A stretch of DNA of 64,000 bases from JABWBH01 sp964526695 (lineage in GTDB: Bacteria; Planctomycetota; Phycisphaerae; UBA1845), in contig CAZGJA010000019.1 of the NCBI GenBank assembly GCA_964526695.1, forward strand, positions 3,714 to 67,713, read 5' to 3'. This document shows, piece after piece, positions 25,461 to 32,081 of this stretch. A model generated the notes under the pieces. It was not told where the DNA came from. It saw only the letters and a list, made by a program, of their open reading frames with translations, and did not search any database. The stretch's first letter is position 1, and every line of letters starts with the position of its first letter. A program made the translations under genes and the position numbers.

Positions 25461-26780
25461 ATGAGCGAGCGGCCTCGAATCAGCGTCATCATTGCCACCT
25501 ACAACCGCAAGGACATCCTGCTGGGGACGATCCGCAGTCTTACGGCGGCGGGGATTGATCCCGCGCGCGACGAGATCATCGTCGTGGACAACGGGTCCAC
25601 GGACGACACGCGTGAGACGCTTTCGCGGCTGGCGGGCGTGACGTTGATCAAGACGGGGCGCAACCTTGGCAGTTGCGCCAAGGCGCTCGGCGCGGACCAC
25701 GCGCGCGGGGAATTCTATCTGTTCCTCGACGACGATGCGCGCCCGCGAAGCGGCAGCCTGCAGGCGATGATTTCGCATTTCGACTGCGACGCGAAGCTGG
25801 GCGCCGCCGGCTTTCTGGTTCATTTGCCTGATGGGCGGCAGGAATGCAGCGCGCTGCCGAATGTGTTTGTCGGGTGCGGCGCGGGCATTCGCGCGTGGGC
25901 GTATCGGCAGGCGGGGGGATTGGACCGCACGTTCTTCATGCAGGCCGAGGAGTATGACCTCAGTTTCAGGCTGTTGGCGGCGGGATGGAAAGTGGAGACG
26001 TTCGCCGATCTGCACGTGGACCATCTGAAATCCACACAGTCACGTCCCGCGGCGCGCACGGCCTATTATGATGTTTGCAACAACCTCCGCGTCATCGCGC
26101 GCTATCTGCCGGCGCCGTACAGAGCCATCTATTTGCGCGACTGGTTGCAGAGGTATGCGTGGATCGCGGCGCGGGAGGGGCAGACTCGCGCATTCCAGCG
26201 AGGCGCGCTGGCCGGGCGATTCCGGGCCATGCTGGAGCGCGGAAAATTCGCGGAGCAGCGACTGTCGGCCACGGTGATCGAGAGCCTCTTCTGCTGGACG
26301 GCGATACGCCGCCGATTCGAGCCCCTGCGCGAGCAAGGCATTCGTCGGGTCATTCTCGCGGATCTGGGCAAGAACATTCATGCGTTTCATCGCGGCGCGC
26401 AGGAGGCGGGGATTGACGTGCTGGCCATCGCCGATGACCGCTTCGCCGCGGCGGATCGAACCTATCGCGGCACGCCGCTGATCACGATTCCACAAGCGCT
26501 GACGTTCGGCGCGGATGCGTTCGTGGTTTCCAATACGTCGTGGGTCCACGCGGAGGAGCGTTACAACAATCTGGTAAACCGGACGAGCAAGCCGGTTTAC
26601 AACTGGTTCACGCCGCCGGGCACGGTCGCTCACGCCGAAACGCTCCTCGCGCGAGAGGCAAGTCGGCGAGGGCTGGAAACCGGCAAGGCTCCGACATTTA
26701 CGACCGCCGCGGAAGCGCCCACAGTTGTTATTGCGAATTCGAGTTTTTCACAGGAAGACGTCGGCGCGTGGGGTGAATAG
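25461..26780 (+). CDS. Glycosyltransferase family 2 fused to a Rossmann-like domain
   Basis: 439 residues. The first about 270 form a GT2 enzyme: ISVIIATYNRKDILLGTIRSL, then VVDNGSTDDTRE, the metal site FLDDDARPR, and FMQAEEYDLSFRLLAAGWKVE, typical of rhamnosyl/galactofuranosyl-like GT2. From about residue 285 a second domain begins (RRVILADLGKNIHAFHRGAQ...VLAIADDRF...GTPLITIPQAL...DAFVVSN). This pattern resembles an NAD-free Rossmann or sugar-acyltransferase N-domain. The fusion is visible in a single frame. Neighbouring gmd and fcl suggest a GDP-sugar-using glycan pathway. Acceptor unknown. Confidence 0.8.
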   Translation: MSERPRISVIIATYNRKDILLGTIRSLTAAGIDPARDEIIVVDNGSTDDTRETLSRLAGVTLIKTGRNLGSCAKALGADHARGEFYLFLDDDARPRSGSLQAMISHFDCDAKLGAAGFLVHLPDGRQECSALPNVFVGCGAGIRAWAYRQAGGLDRTFFMQAEEYDLSFRLLAAGWKVETFADLHVDHLKSTQSRPAARTAYYDVCNNLRVIARYLPAPYRAIYLRDWLQRYAWIAAREGQTRAFQRGALAGRFRAMLERGKFAEQRLSATVIESLFCWTAIRRRFEPLREQGIRRVILADLGKNIHAFHRGAQEAGIDVLAIADDRFAAADRTYRGTPLITIPQALTFGADAFVVSNTSWVHAEERYNNLVNRTSKPVYNWFTPPGTVAHAETLLAREASRRGLETGKAPTFTTAAEAPTVVIANSSFSQEDVGAWGE

Positions 26781-26938
26781 GGCCAGTGTAAGCTTGTAGC
26801 CCATGCGGGCTTGAATTCTGCAGTAGAGCCATGCCGTCAAGCCCGCACGGATAAAGCCCTGAGCCAGAGTCACCGAGTGAAAAGTCATGCCAAGTCATGC
26901 GTGCATTCTTGCCTGACAAATCCTGCTGGAGTAATGGT
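26781..26938. other. 158-bp gap with an inverted repeat
   Basis: An inverted repeat (atgcgggcttga near 26803 and tcaagcccgcac near 26838-26849, 11 of 12 paired) forms a long-looped hairpin after the GT2 gene. It could end that transcript, though no T-run follows. Confidence 0.4.
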
Positions 26939-28045
26939 GTGCCTGATAACATTGCGCTGATTACGGGGATTACGGGCCAGGACGGCTCGTATTTGTGCGA
27001 ATTGCTCCTCGACAAGGGCTACGAAGTTCACGGGGTGGTGCGGCGGTCCAGTGTCTTCACCACGCAGCGCATTGACCATCTCTACCGGGATCCGCACTGC
27101 GGCGACGTGCAACTGCGCCTGCACTACGGCGACCTGCTTGACGCCATTTGCCTTCGGCGCCTGCTCAACGAAATCCGGCCGACGCAGGTTTACAACCTGG
27201 CCGCGCAATCGCACGTGCGAACGAGCTTTGACGAGCCGATCTACACCGCCGAGGCGGTGGCGATGGGCACGCTTAACCTGCTGGAGGCCGTCCGCGATTA
27301 CCGCGATGAGACCGGCATTGACGTGCGGTTCTACCAGGCATCCAGCAGCGAAATGTACGGCAAAGTATTGGAAACGCCGCAGACGGAGCGAACGCCATTT
27401 TATCCCAGAAGCCCGTACGCCTGCGCAAAGGTCCATGCGTTCTGGCAAACCGTGAACTACCGCGAGGCCTACGGCCTGTTCGCATGCAATGGAATCTTGT
27501 TCAACCACGAATCCCCGCGGCGTGGCGAGACGTTTGTGACGCGCAAGGTGACGCGTGCCGCCACTCGCATTAAGCTGGGCCTGCAGAGCGCTCTATATCT
27601 GGGCAACCTCGACGCCAAACGAGACTGGGGCTATGCGGGTGATTTTGTTGATGCGATGTGGCGCATGCTGCAGCAGGACGAGCCACGCGACTATGTCATT
27701 GCCACGGGCGAGACCCACAGCGTGCGCGAACTGCTCGACGAGGCCTTCGGGATCTTGAAGCTGGACTGGCGGGACTATGTGCACATCGACTCACAATACC
27801 TGCGCCCAACCGAAGTGGACTTGCTGCTGGGCGATGCTTCCAAGGCTCAGCAGGAGCTGGGGTGGACGCCGCGCGTCGGATTCCGGGAGCTGGTGAAGAT
27901 GATGATCGAGGCGGACCTGAACCTCGCGCGGCAGGAGCGGACGCTGGTGGATGCGGGCTTTGACGGCGGCAACATCCGCAGTGCACCGAGGGAGCAGGTG
28001 ACCCCGAAACGCGGACCGAGGCCTGAGCCGGTCGTCGTCGGGTGA
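26939..28045 (+). CDS. gmd: GDP-mannose 4,6-dehydratase
   Basis: 368 codons from GTG 26939, with GGAG 7 bases upstream. This start places the glycine motif GITGQDGSYL near the N-terminus as expected. The short-chain dehydrogenase/reductase features are ASSSEMYGK (active-site Ser/Glu) and YPRSPYACAKVHAF (Tyr-xxx-Lys). FNHESPRRGETFVTRKVTRA and GNLDAKRDWGYAGDFVDAM are characteristic of GMD. It converts GDP-mannose to GDP-4-keto-6-deoxymannose, the substrate of the next gene. NADP(H) is the cofactor. It is separated from fcl by a hairpin array. Confidence 0.93.
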   Translation: MPDNIALITGITGQDGSYLCELLLDKGYEVHGVVRRSSVFTTQRIDHLYRDPHCGDVQLRLHYGDLLDAICLRRLLNEIRPTQVYNLAAQSHVRTSFDEPIYTAEAVAMGTLNLLEAVRDYRDETGIDVRFYQASSSEMYGKVLETPQTERTPFYPRSPYACAKVHAFWQTVNYREAYGLFACNGILFNHESPRRGETFVTRKVTRAATRIKLGLQSALYLGNLDAKRDWGYAGDFVDAMWRMLQQDEPRDYVIATGETHSVRELLDEAFGILKLDWRDYVHIDSQYLRPTEVDLLLGDASKAQQELGWTPRVGFRELVKMMIEADLNLARQERTLVDAGFDGGNIRSAPREQVTPKRGPRPEPVVVG

Positions 28046-28060
28046 ATCTTTGGGAAGGCT

Positions 28061-28156
28061 GCACAGGTTGGAAACCTGTGCACCACACACCGGTTGGAAA
28101 CCGGTGCCACACACAAGTGGGGAACTTGTGCACCATGCACCGGTTGAAAACCGGTG
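28061..28156 (+). repeat. Array of four related hairpins between gmd and fcl
   Basis: Four hairpins: GCACAGGTT/AACCTGTGC (28061-28081), CACCGGTT/AACCGGTG (28088-28106), CACAAGT/ACTTGTG (28112-28130) and CACCGGTT/AACCGGTG (28138-28156). They alternate between two stem types and are spaced 24-27 bases. The fcl start follows 10 bases after the last one. Confidence 0.8.
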
Positions 28157-28166
28157 CCACACAAAA

Positions 28167-29138
28167 ATGTCGACGTTCTGGTCCAATCTAAGAGTGTGCG
28201 TGACCGGGGGCGCGGGCTTCCAGGGGAGCGTGTTGTGTCGCAAGCTGGAGGGGCTGCAGCCGCGCGCCATTCTTGTTCCGCGCCGCGCAGAGTTTGACCT
28301 GACCCGCGCCGAAGCCGCGGAACAACTCTGCCGGGAGTTTCGCCCCGATCTCGTCATCCACCTGGCTGCGGAAGTGGGGGGCATCGGCGCGAACCGCGCG
28401 CGGCCGGGGCGATTCTTTTATGCCAACATGGCGATGGGTTTGAATCTCATGGAGGCCTCTCGCAAACATGGCGTCTCCAAGTTTGTGCAGATTGGTACCG
28501 TCTGCGCCTATCCCAAGCACTGCCCGCCGCCGTTCCAAGAGTGCGATCTTTGGGACGGCTTTCCCGAAGAAACCAATGCCCCCTATGGCATAGCGAAGCG
28601 AGCGCTGCTGACCATGCTTCAGGCGTATCGCGCGGAATATGGATTCAACGGCATTTATCTGTTGCCCGTCAACCTGTATGGACCGGGTGACAACTTTGAT
28701 CCCCAAACCTCGCACGTGATTCCAGCCTTGATCCGGCGATTCTGCGAGGCGGCCGACCGCGGGGAGCATGAAGTGCGCTGCTGGGGCACGGGGCAGGTGA
28801 GCCGCGAGTTTCTTTACGTTCACGATGCCGCCGAGGCGATCCTGCGGGCGTGCGAGGTTTATGACGCGCCGGACCCGTTGAACCTCGGGACGGGCCGTGA
28901 GACGCGGATCTGTGATCTGGCGAGGCTCGTCGCGGATCGTGCGGGCTTTGGCGGGGAGATCCTGTGGGACGCTTCGCAACCGGATGGACAACCCCGCCGC
29001 CAACTGGACACGCGGCGTGCGCTGGACCTGCTGGGCTGGAAGGCCAAGACCCAGCTTGAAGAGGGCTTGGAGCACACGCTTCAGTGGTGGCGGCGCAGCG
29101 GCGCGACCACGGAGAGGCTGGCCGCGGCTTCAGCTTGA
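28167..29138 (+). CDS. fcl: GDP-L-fucose synthase (GDP-4-keto-6-deoxymannose epimerase/reductase)
   Basis: 323 residues from ATG 28167; an upstream continuation of the frame consists only of hairpin repeats. The nucleotide motif is VTGGAGFQGSVL. The substrate segment HLAAEVGGIGANRARPGRFFYAN is distinctive for GDP-fucose synthase. The active site is IGTVCAYPK then NAPYGIAKRALLTM (Tyr-xxx-Lys), and YGPGDNFDPQTSHVIPALIRR follows. With gmd it makes GDP-L-fucose for glycan decoration. No ribosome site is visible before the ATG; the last hairpin occupies that place. Confidence 0.93.
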   Translation: MSTFWSNLRVCVTGGAGFQGSVLCRKLEGLQPRAILVPRRAEFDLTRAEAAEQLCREFRPDLVIHLAAEVGGIGANRARPGRFFYANMAMGLNLMEASRKHGVSKFVQIGTVCAYPKHCPPPFQECDLWDGFPEETNAPYGIAKRALLTMLQAYRAEYGFNGIYLLPVNLYGPGDNFDPQTSHVIPALIRRFCEAADRGEHEVRCWGTGQVSREFLYVHDAAEAILRACEVYDAPDPLNLGTGRETRICDLARLVADRAGFGGEILWDASQPDGQPRRQLDTRRALDLLGWKAKTQLEEGLEHTLQWWRRSGATTERLAAASA

Positions 29139-29489
29139 CCGCTCGCCACTGAAGGCAAGGCTCGTCATTCCCGCCCCGTGGGAACTTTTCCGTCATTCCC
29201 GCGCAGGGGGGAATCCTGTCTCGTCGCGGAGCGACGAACTACCCGTTTCGCCGTGGGGCCGTGCGGCGCGCGAACACGGTCCTATGTCCCGCGTCCCACG
29301 GCCTGGCGAGTACGCCAGACCGTGCCACCCATGTGCCCGCTCGCCACCCGTGCGCCCGCCCATGGAGCTGGAATGTCACCCTTGTGCGAAGCCGGTATGC
29401 GGTCGGCATAAGTCGGTTCGGGGCTTTACAAATCTCGCCGTCGCGGCAGAATGCGCGCCATGTGCAATACCTGACCAGGGAGGGTCATC
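29139..29489. repeat. 351-bp gap of dispersed repeats
   Basis: No gene. Two partial GTCATTCCCGC palindromes (about 29163-29220) run into a segment shared with 46739-46844 and 49582-49664 (the gtagttcgtcgc family, inverted here). A copy of the cctggcgagtacgccag palindrome lies at 29297-29330, with relatives at 30667 and 31801. The gap ends with the GGGAGGG ribosome site of the next gene. Confidence 0.65.
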
Positions 29490-30044
29490 ATGAGCGCCGC
29501 CGCGACATCACCTGCACCTTCACACCGTGAACCGCTCTCCGCGCCGATTCTTTTTTGGGGGCTGCTCCTTTTGGGCACGTCGGGGCTTGCGCCGGCGATT
29601 CTGCTGCCGCAGTGGCGCGCCTATGAGAGCATGTGCGTGGCCGAGCAACGGGAGCAGCACCGGCATCAGCGCATGGCGGAAGGTGTTGCCGCGGAGCGAC
29701 GGCTGCTCGACGGGCTGCGCACGGACCCGGCTCTGGTCGAGCGGGTGGCGCAGCGCGACTTGAGCGTGCGACCCCTGGGCGGGGACATCGTTCCCGTGGC
29801 GACCGCGACGGATGCGGTGGAAGGCGCCGGCGAGGCTTTTGTTCCCGGGCCGGTTGCGCCGCCGACTTGGATGCAGCCGACGCTCGCCCGCCTGCCGGCG
29901 CTCGATTACGACGCGGTGTTCTGCGAGCCGCCGACGCGGACGATCATCATCGTCTCGTCGCTGGGCGTGATGTGCACGGCGCTGCTGCTATACGGGCGTT
30001 CGGGTCGAGCGAGGCCCGCCTCGACCCGGCCTGATGACGAGTGA
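29490..30044 (+). CDS. Two-helix membrane protein, unknown function
   Basis: 184 residues; GGGAGGG precedes ATG 29490. An N-terminal membrane helix (ILFWGLLLLGTSGLAPAILL, about 20-39) is followed by a charged, coiled-coil-like stretch (EQREQHRHQRMAEGVAAERRLL). A linker with Pro/Val-rich sequence follows, then a second helix near the C-terminus (TIIIVSSLGVMCTALLLY) and a short basic tail. The topology loosely recalls the FtsL/DivIC type at its N-terminal half, but the second helix argues against that. No function assigned. Confidence 0.6.
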   Translation: MSAAATSPAPSHREPLSAPILFWGLLLLGTSGLAPAILLPQWRAYESMCVAEQREQHRHQRMAEGVAAERRLLDGLRTDPALVERVAQRDLSVRPLGGDIVPVATATDAVEGAGEAFVPGPVAPPTWMQPTLARLPALDYDAVFCEPPTRTIIIVSSLGVMCTALLLYGRSGRARPASTRPDDE

Positions 30045-30186
30045 GGTCGGTCCCTGCACGTCTGCCTTCGACCGGCGGCCGAGCTGCGGGAACCGGTTGA
30101 GGGTATCCGCGCGGTGCCATGCTGCCGGGGCCGACTTTGCCGCAAACGCCCAATCCCGCGTAGTTTACGAGGCCCCGGGCGCCTGA

Positions 30187-30214
30187 TTGCAAGCATGGGC
30201 CCGCTCTGTATAAT
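30187..30214 (+). promoter_or_regulatory. Sigma-70-type promoter, TTGCAA-N16-TATAAT
   Basis: TTGCAA (30187-30192), 16 bases, and a perfect TATAAT (30209-30214) lie about 58 bases before rpmA. Spacing and -35 core match the promoters at 16656 and 62087. Confidence 0.7.
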
Positions 30215-30272
30215 GCGGTGCTTCGCGCCGGGCGGGGATGCCGCCGGTGAGCGCGATTGAAGGAACACGCGT

Positions 30273-30521
30273 ATGGCTCATAAGAAGGGACAAGGCTCGA
30301 CTCGGAACGGGCGGGACAGCAACCCGCAGTTTCTGGGTTTGAAGCGGTTCGGCGGTCAGGTGGTCACCTGCGGGACGATCCTCGTGCGCCAGAAGGGCAC
30401 GAACTTCAAGCCCGGCAAGGGCGCGGCGCTGGGGCGGGACCACACGGTGTTCGCCATGCGCGACGGCGTCGTGCAGTTCCGCGGTCGGCTGATTGACATC
30501 GTGCCGGTCAGCGCGGGATAG
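30273..30521 (+). CDS. rpmA: 50S ribosomal protein L27
   Basis: 82 residues, the usual size. The sequence starts MAHKKGQGSTRNGRDSNPQFLGLK and continues with KRFGGQVVTCGTILVRQKGT and HTVFAMRDGVVQF. The N-terminal arm begins directly with AHKKG, so no cleaved leader is present. L27 lies at the peptidyl-transferase centre of the large subunit. Unusually for many bacteria, no rplU (L21) gene precedes it. It has its own promoter at 30187. Confidence 0.97.
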   Translation: MAHKKGQGSTRNGRDSNPQFLGLKRFGGQVVTCGTILVRQKGTNFKPGKGAALGRDHTVFAMRDGVVQFRGRLIDIVPVSAG

Positions 30522-30948
30522 CGTCCGGCCTTGGGCGGTCGCTCCACCTGCGCGGGAAGCCACCTGAGCTTGCAGGGCAGGCGAGGGCGTCGGTCCGCGA
30601 GGGGCTGCGGTTTCCCTCGCTTGCGCTTCGGGTTCGGCTCGCGAAGCTGGGTCGGTGCTTCGCGTTCCACGGCCTGGCGAGTATGCCCGACCGTTCCACC
30701 CTGACGCGAAACTCGAATGCGGTTGGCTTGCGCTCCCTTTGCATATGGGACAAGAAAGTCTTGACTCAGGCTCCCTGAGAAGTTAGGCTAGATACATTCG
30801 CATCTTGGGAACCGGGTGTATCCCAAGAGGGTCTGGCGTTCGGTCCTGCGGATCGGACGAAACCGACCGGCGGCGAACATCACCTCGGCGGCGGGCACGG
30901 GCCTGCGGCGTGGAGTGGTTTTCGCCCCCGGCCTGTACGGGGTGACGT
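30522..30948. other. 427-bp gap with repeats and the rnc promoter
   Basis: It contains one copy of the ctcgcttgcgcttcggg family (about 30605-30640) and one of the cctggcgagta palindrome (30667-30700). It also holds the probable rnc promoter (30760-30788). No gene seen. Confidence 0.55.
30760..30788 (+). promoter_or_regulatory. Promoter TTGACT-N17-TAGGCT with palindrome in the spacer
   Basis: TTGACT (30760-30765) is 17 bases from TAGGCT (30783-30788), a form common in high-GC bacteria. The palindrome CTCAGG/CCTGAG (30764-30778) lies between the two boxes, where a repressor or a MerR-type activator could bind. rnc begins at 30949. Confidence 0.5.
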
Positions 30949-31659
30949 GTGACCATCCACGAAGCGATCGAGCGCGCGGAAGCGTCCGTAGGCTACACGT
31001 TCAACGACAAAGCCCTCCTCGAAACGTCCCTGACTCACGCGTCGATCGCCAACACGCGGCTGCTCTCCAACGAGCGGCTGGAGTTCCTGGGCGACGCGGT
31101 GCTGGGGCTGGTGGTCTGCACGGAGCTTTTTCACCAGCACTTCGACAAGCTCGAAGGCACGCTGACCAAGGTCAAGTCGATGGTGGTCTCGCGCAAGACC
31201 TGCGCCGAGATGGCCGACCGGGCGGGGCTGACCGAGCTGCTGATTCTCGGCAAGGGCATGGCGAACCGGCATCATCTGCCGCTGTCGATTCGCGCCGCGG
31301 TGTACGAGTCGGTGGTGGGGGCGATCTACGTGGACGGCGGGCTGGAGCCGGCGCGGCAATTTATTTTGAAGACGACGCTGCCATACACTCAGCATTCCAG
31401 CGAGGGCGACGTGCTGGAGAACTACAAATCCGCGCTTCAGCAGCATGCGCAGCGGAATCTCAACGGCGTCCCGCGTTATCAGTCGCTCGACGAGCAGGGA
31501 CCGGACCACAGCAAGAGCTTCGAGATTTGCGTCATCATCGGCGAAGAGCGGTTCCCCAGCGCCTGGGGCCCCAGCAAGAAGGAAGCGGAACAGAAGGCCG
31601 CCCGCGCGGCGCTGCTGAAGCTGACCAACGGGCGGCATGAACCTCCCGGCGCGCCGTAG
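30949..31659 (+). CDS. rnc: Ribonuclease III
   Basis: 236 residues from GTG 30949. The RNase III domain carries the signature NERLEFLGDAVLGLV (near 41-55), including the catalytic Glu and Asp. The second metal-site acidic segment is ESVVGAIYVDGG (near 122). A dsRNA-binding domain forms the C-terminus (NYKSALQQHAQRNLNGVPRYQSLDEQGPDHSKSFEICVIIG...KKEAEQKAARAALLKL). It cleaves double-stranded RNA, including rRNA precursors, as a dimer. Stands alone, with its own promoter region. Confidence 0.96.
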   Translation: MTIHEAIERAEASVGYTFNDKALLETSLTHASIANTRLLSNERLEFLGDAVLGLVVCTELFHQHFDKLEGTLTKVKSMVVSRKTCAEMADRAGLTELLILGKGMANRHHLPLSIRAAVYESVVGAIYVDGGLEPARQFILKTTLPYTQHSSEGDVLENYKSALQQHAQRNLNGVPRYQSLDEQGPDHSKSFEICVIIGEERFPSAWGPSKKEAEQKAARAALLKLTNGRHEPPGAP

Positions 31660-32081
31660 GTTGCGCGGGGCGTGGGCGCCGTCGGCTGAACACGAGTCCG
31701 CTGCTGCGGATCCGTGCCAGACGACAACACGCTGATCTGCTGCTGTGGAGCCGTGCTATCCAAAGAGGTTCGTGCCTCCGGATCGTGCTTTGTACCCTGA
31801 TGCCACGGCCTGGCGAGTACGCCAGACCGTGCCACCCGACCGACTGGAACTAAGGTCGCGACATTCAGCCGAATCTCTTGGGGCTTCAACTCGCCGCTCA
31901 CTTGCGCTGCGCACCCGCGCGGCTTGCTCCTGTTTTCGCCGGTCAAGCGAAAGAGCGAATCCTGCCGAAAGGGATGGATGTTGCCGATCGGTTTTCGCCG
32001 GTTCCGCGGCGGGATCGGCGGCCTGGCGGATGAGCGGGGGGACGGCGGGTGGAACTCGCCGGTGCGCTCAGGAAGAGCACG
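31660..32081. other. 422-bp gap before the flagellar cluster
   Basis: One copy of the cctggcgagtacgccag palindrome is at 31801-31837. A 12-bp direct repeat, GTTTTCGCCGGT, occurs at 31932-31943 and 31991-32002, with CCGATCGG between. I looked for sigma-28 boxes (TAAA/TCAA-N15-GCCGATA). The nearest candidate, TCAA then GCCGAAA, has the wrong spacing. No gene seen. Confidence 0.45.

Noticed and set aside
28061..28156. CRISPR-like appearance of regularly spaced repeats
   Set aside because: The spacers are only a few bases and the units are self-complementary hairpins; no cas genes are present.
29261..29530. Small plus-strand reading frame in the repeat-filled gap
   Set aside because: It is made of dispersed repeats shared with other gaps and overlaps the clear ribosome site of the next gene.
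31955..31990. Sigma-28 promoter before the TPR gene
   Set aside because: The TCAA and GCCGAAA boxes are 17 bases apart instead of about 15 and the -10 lacks the full GCCGATAA.
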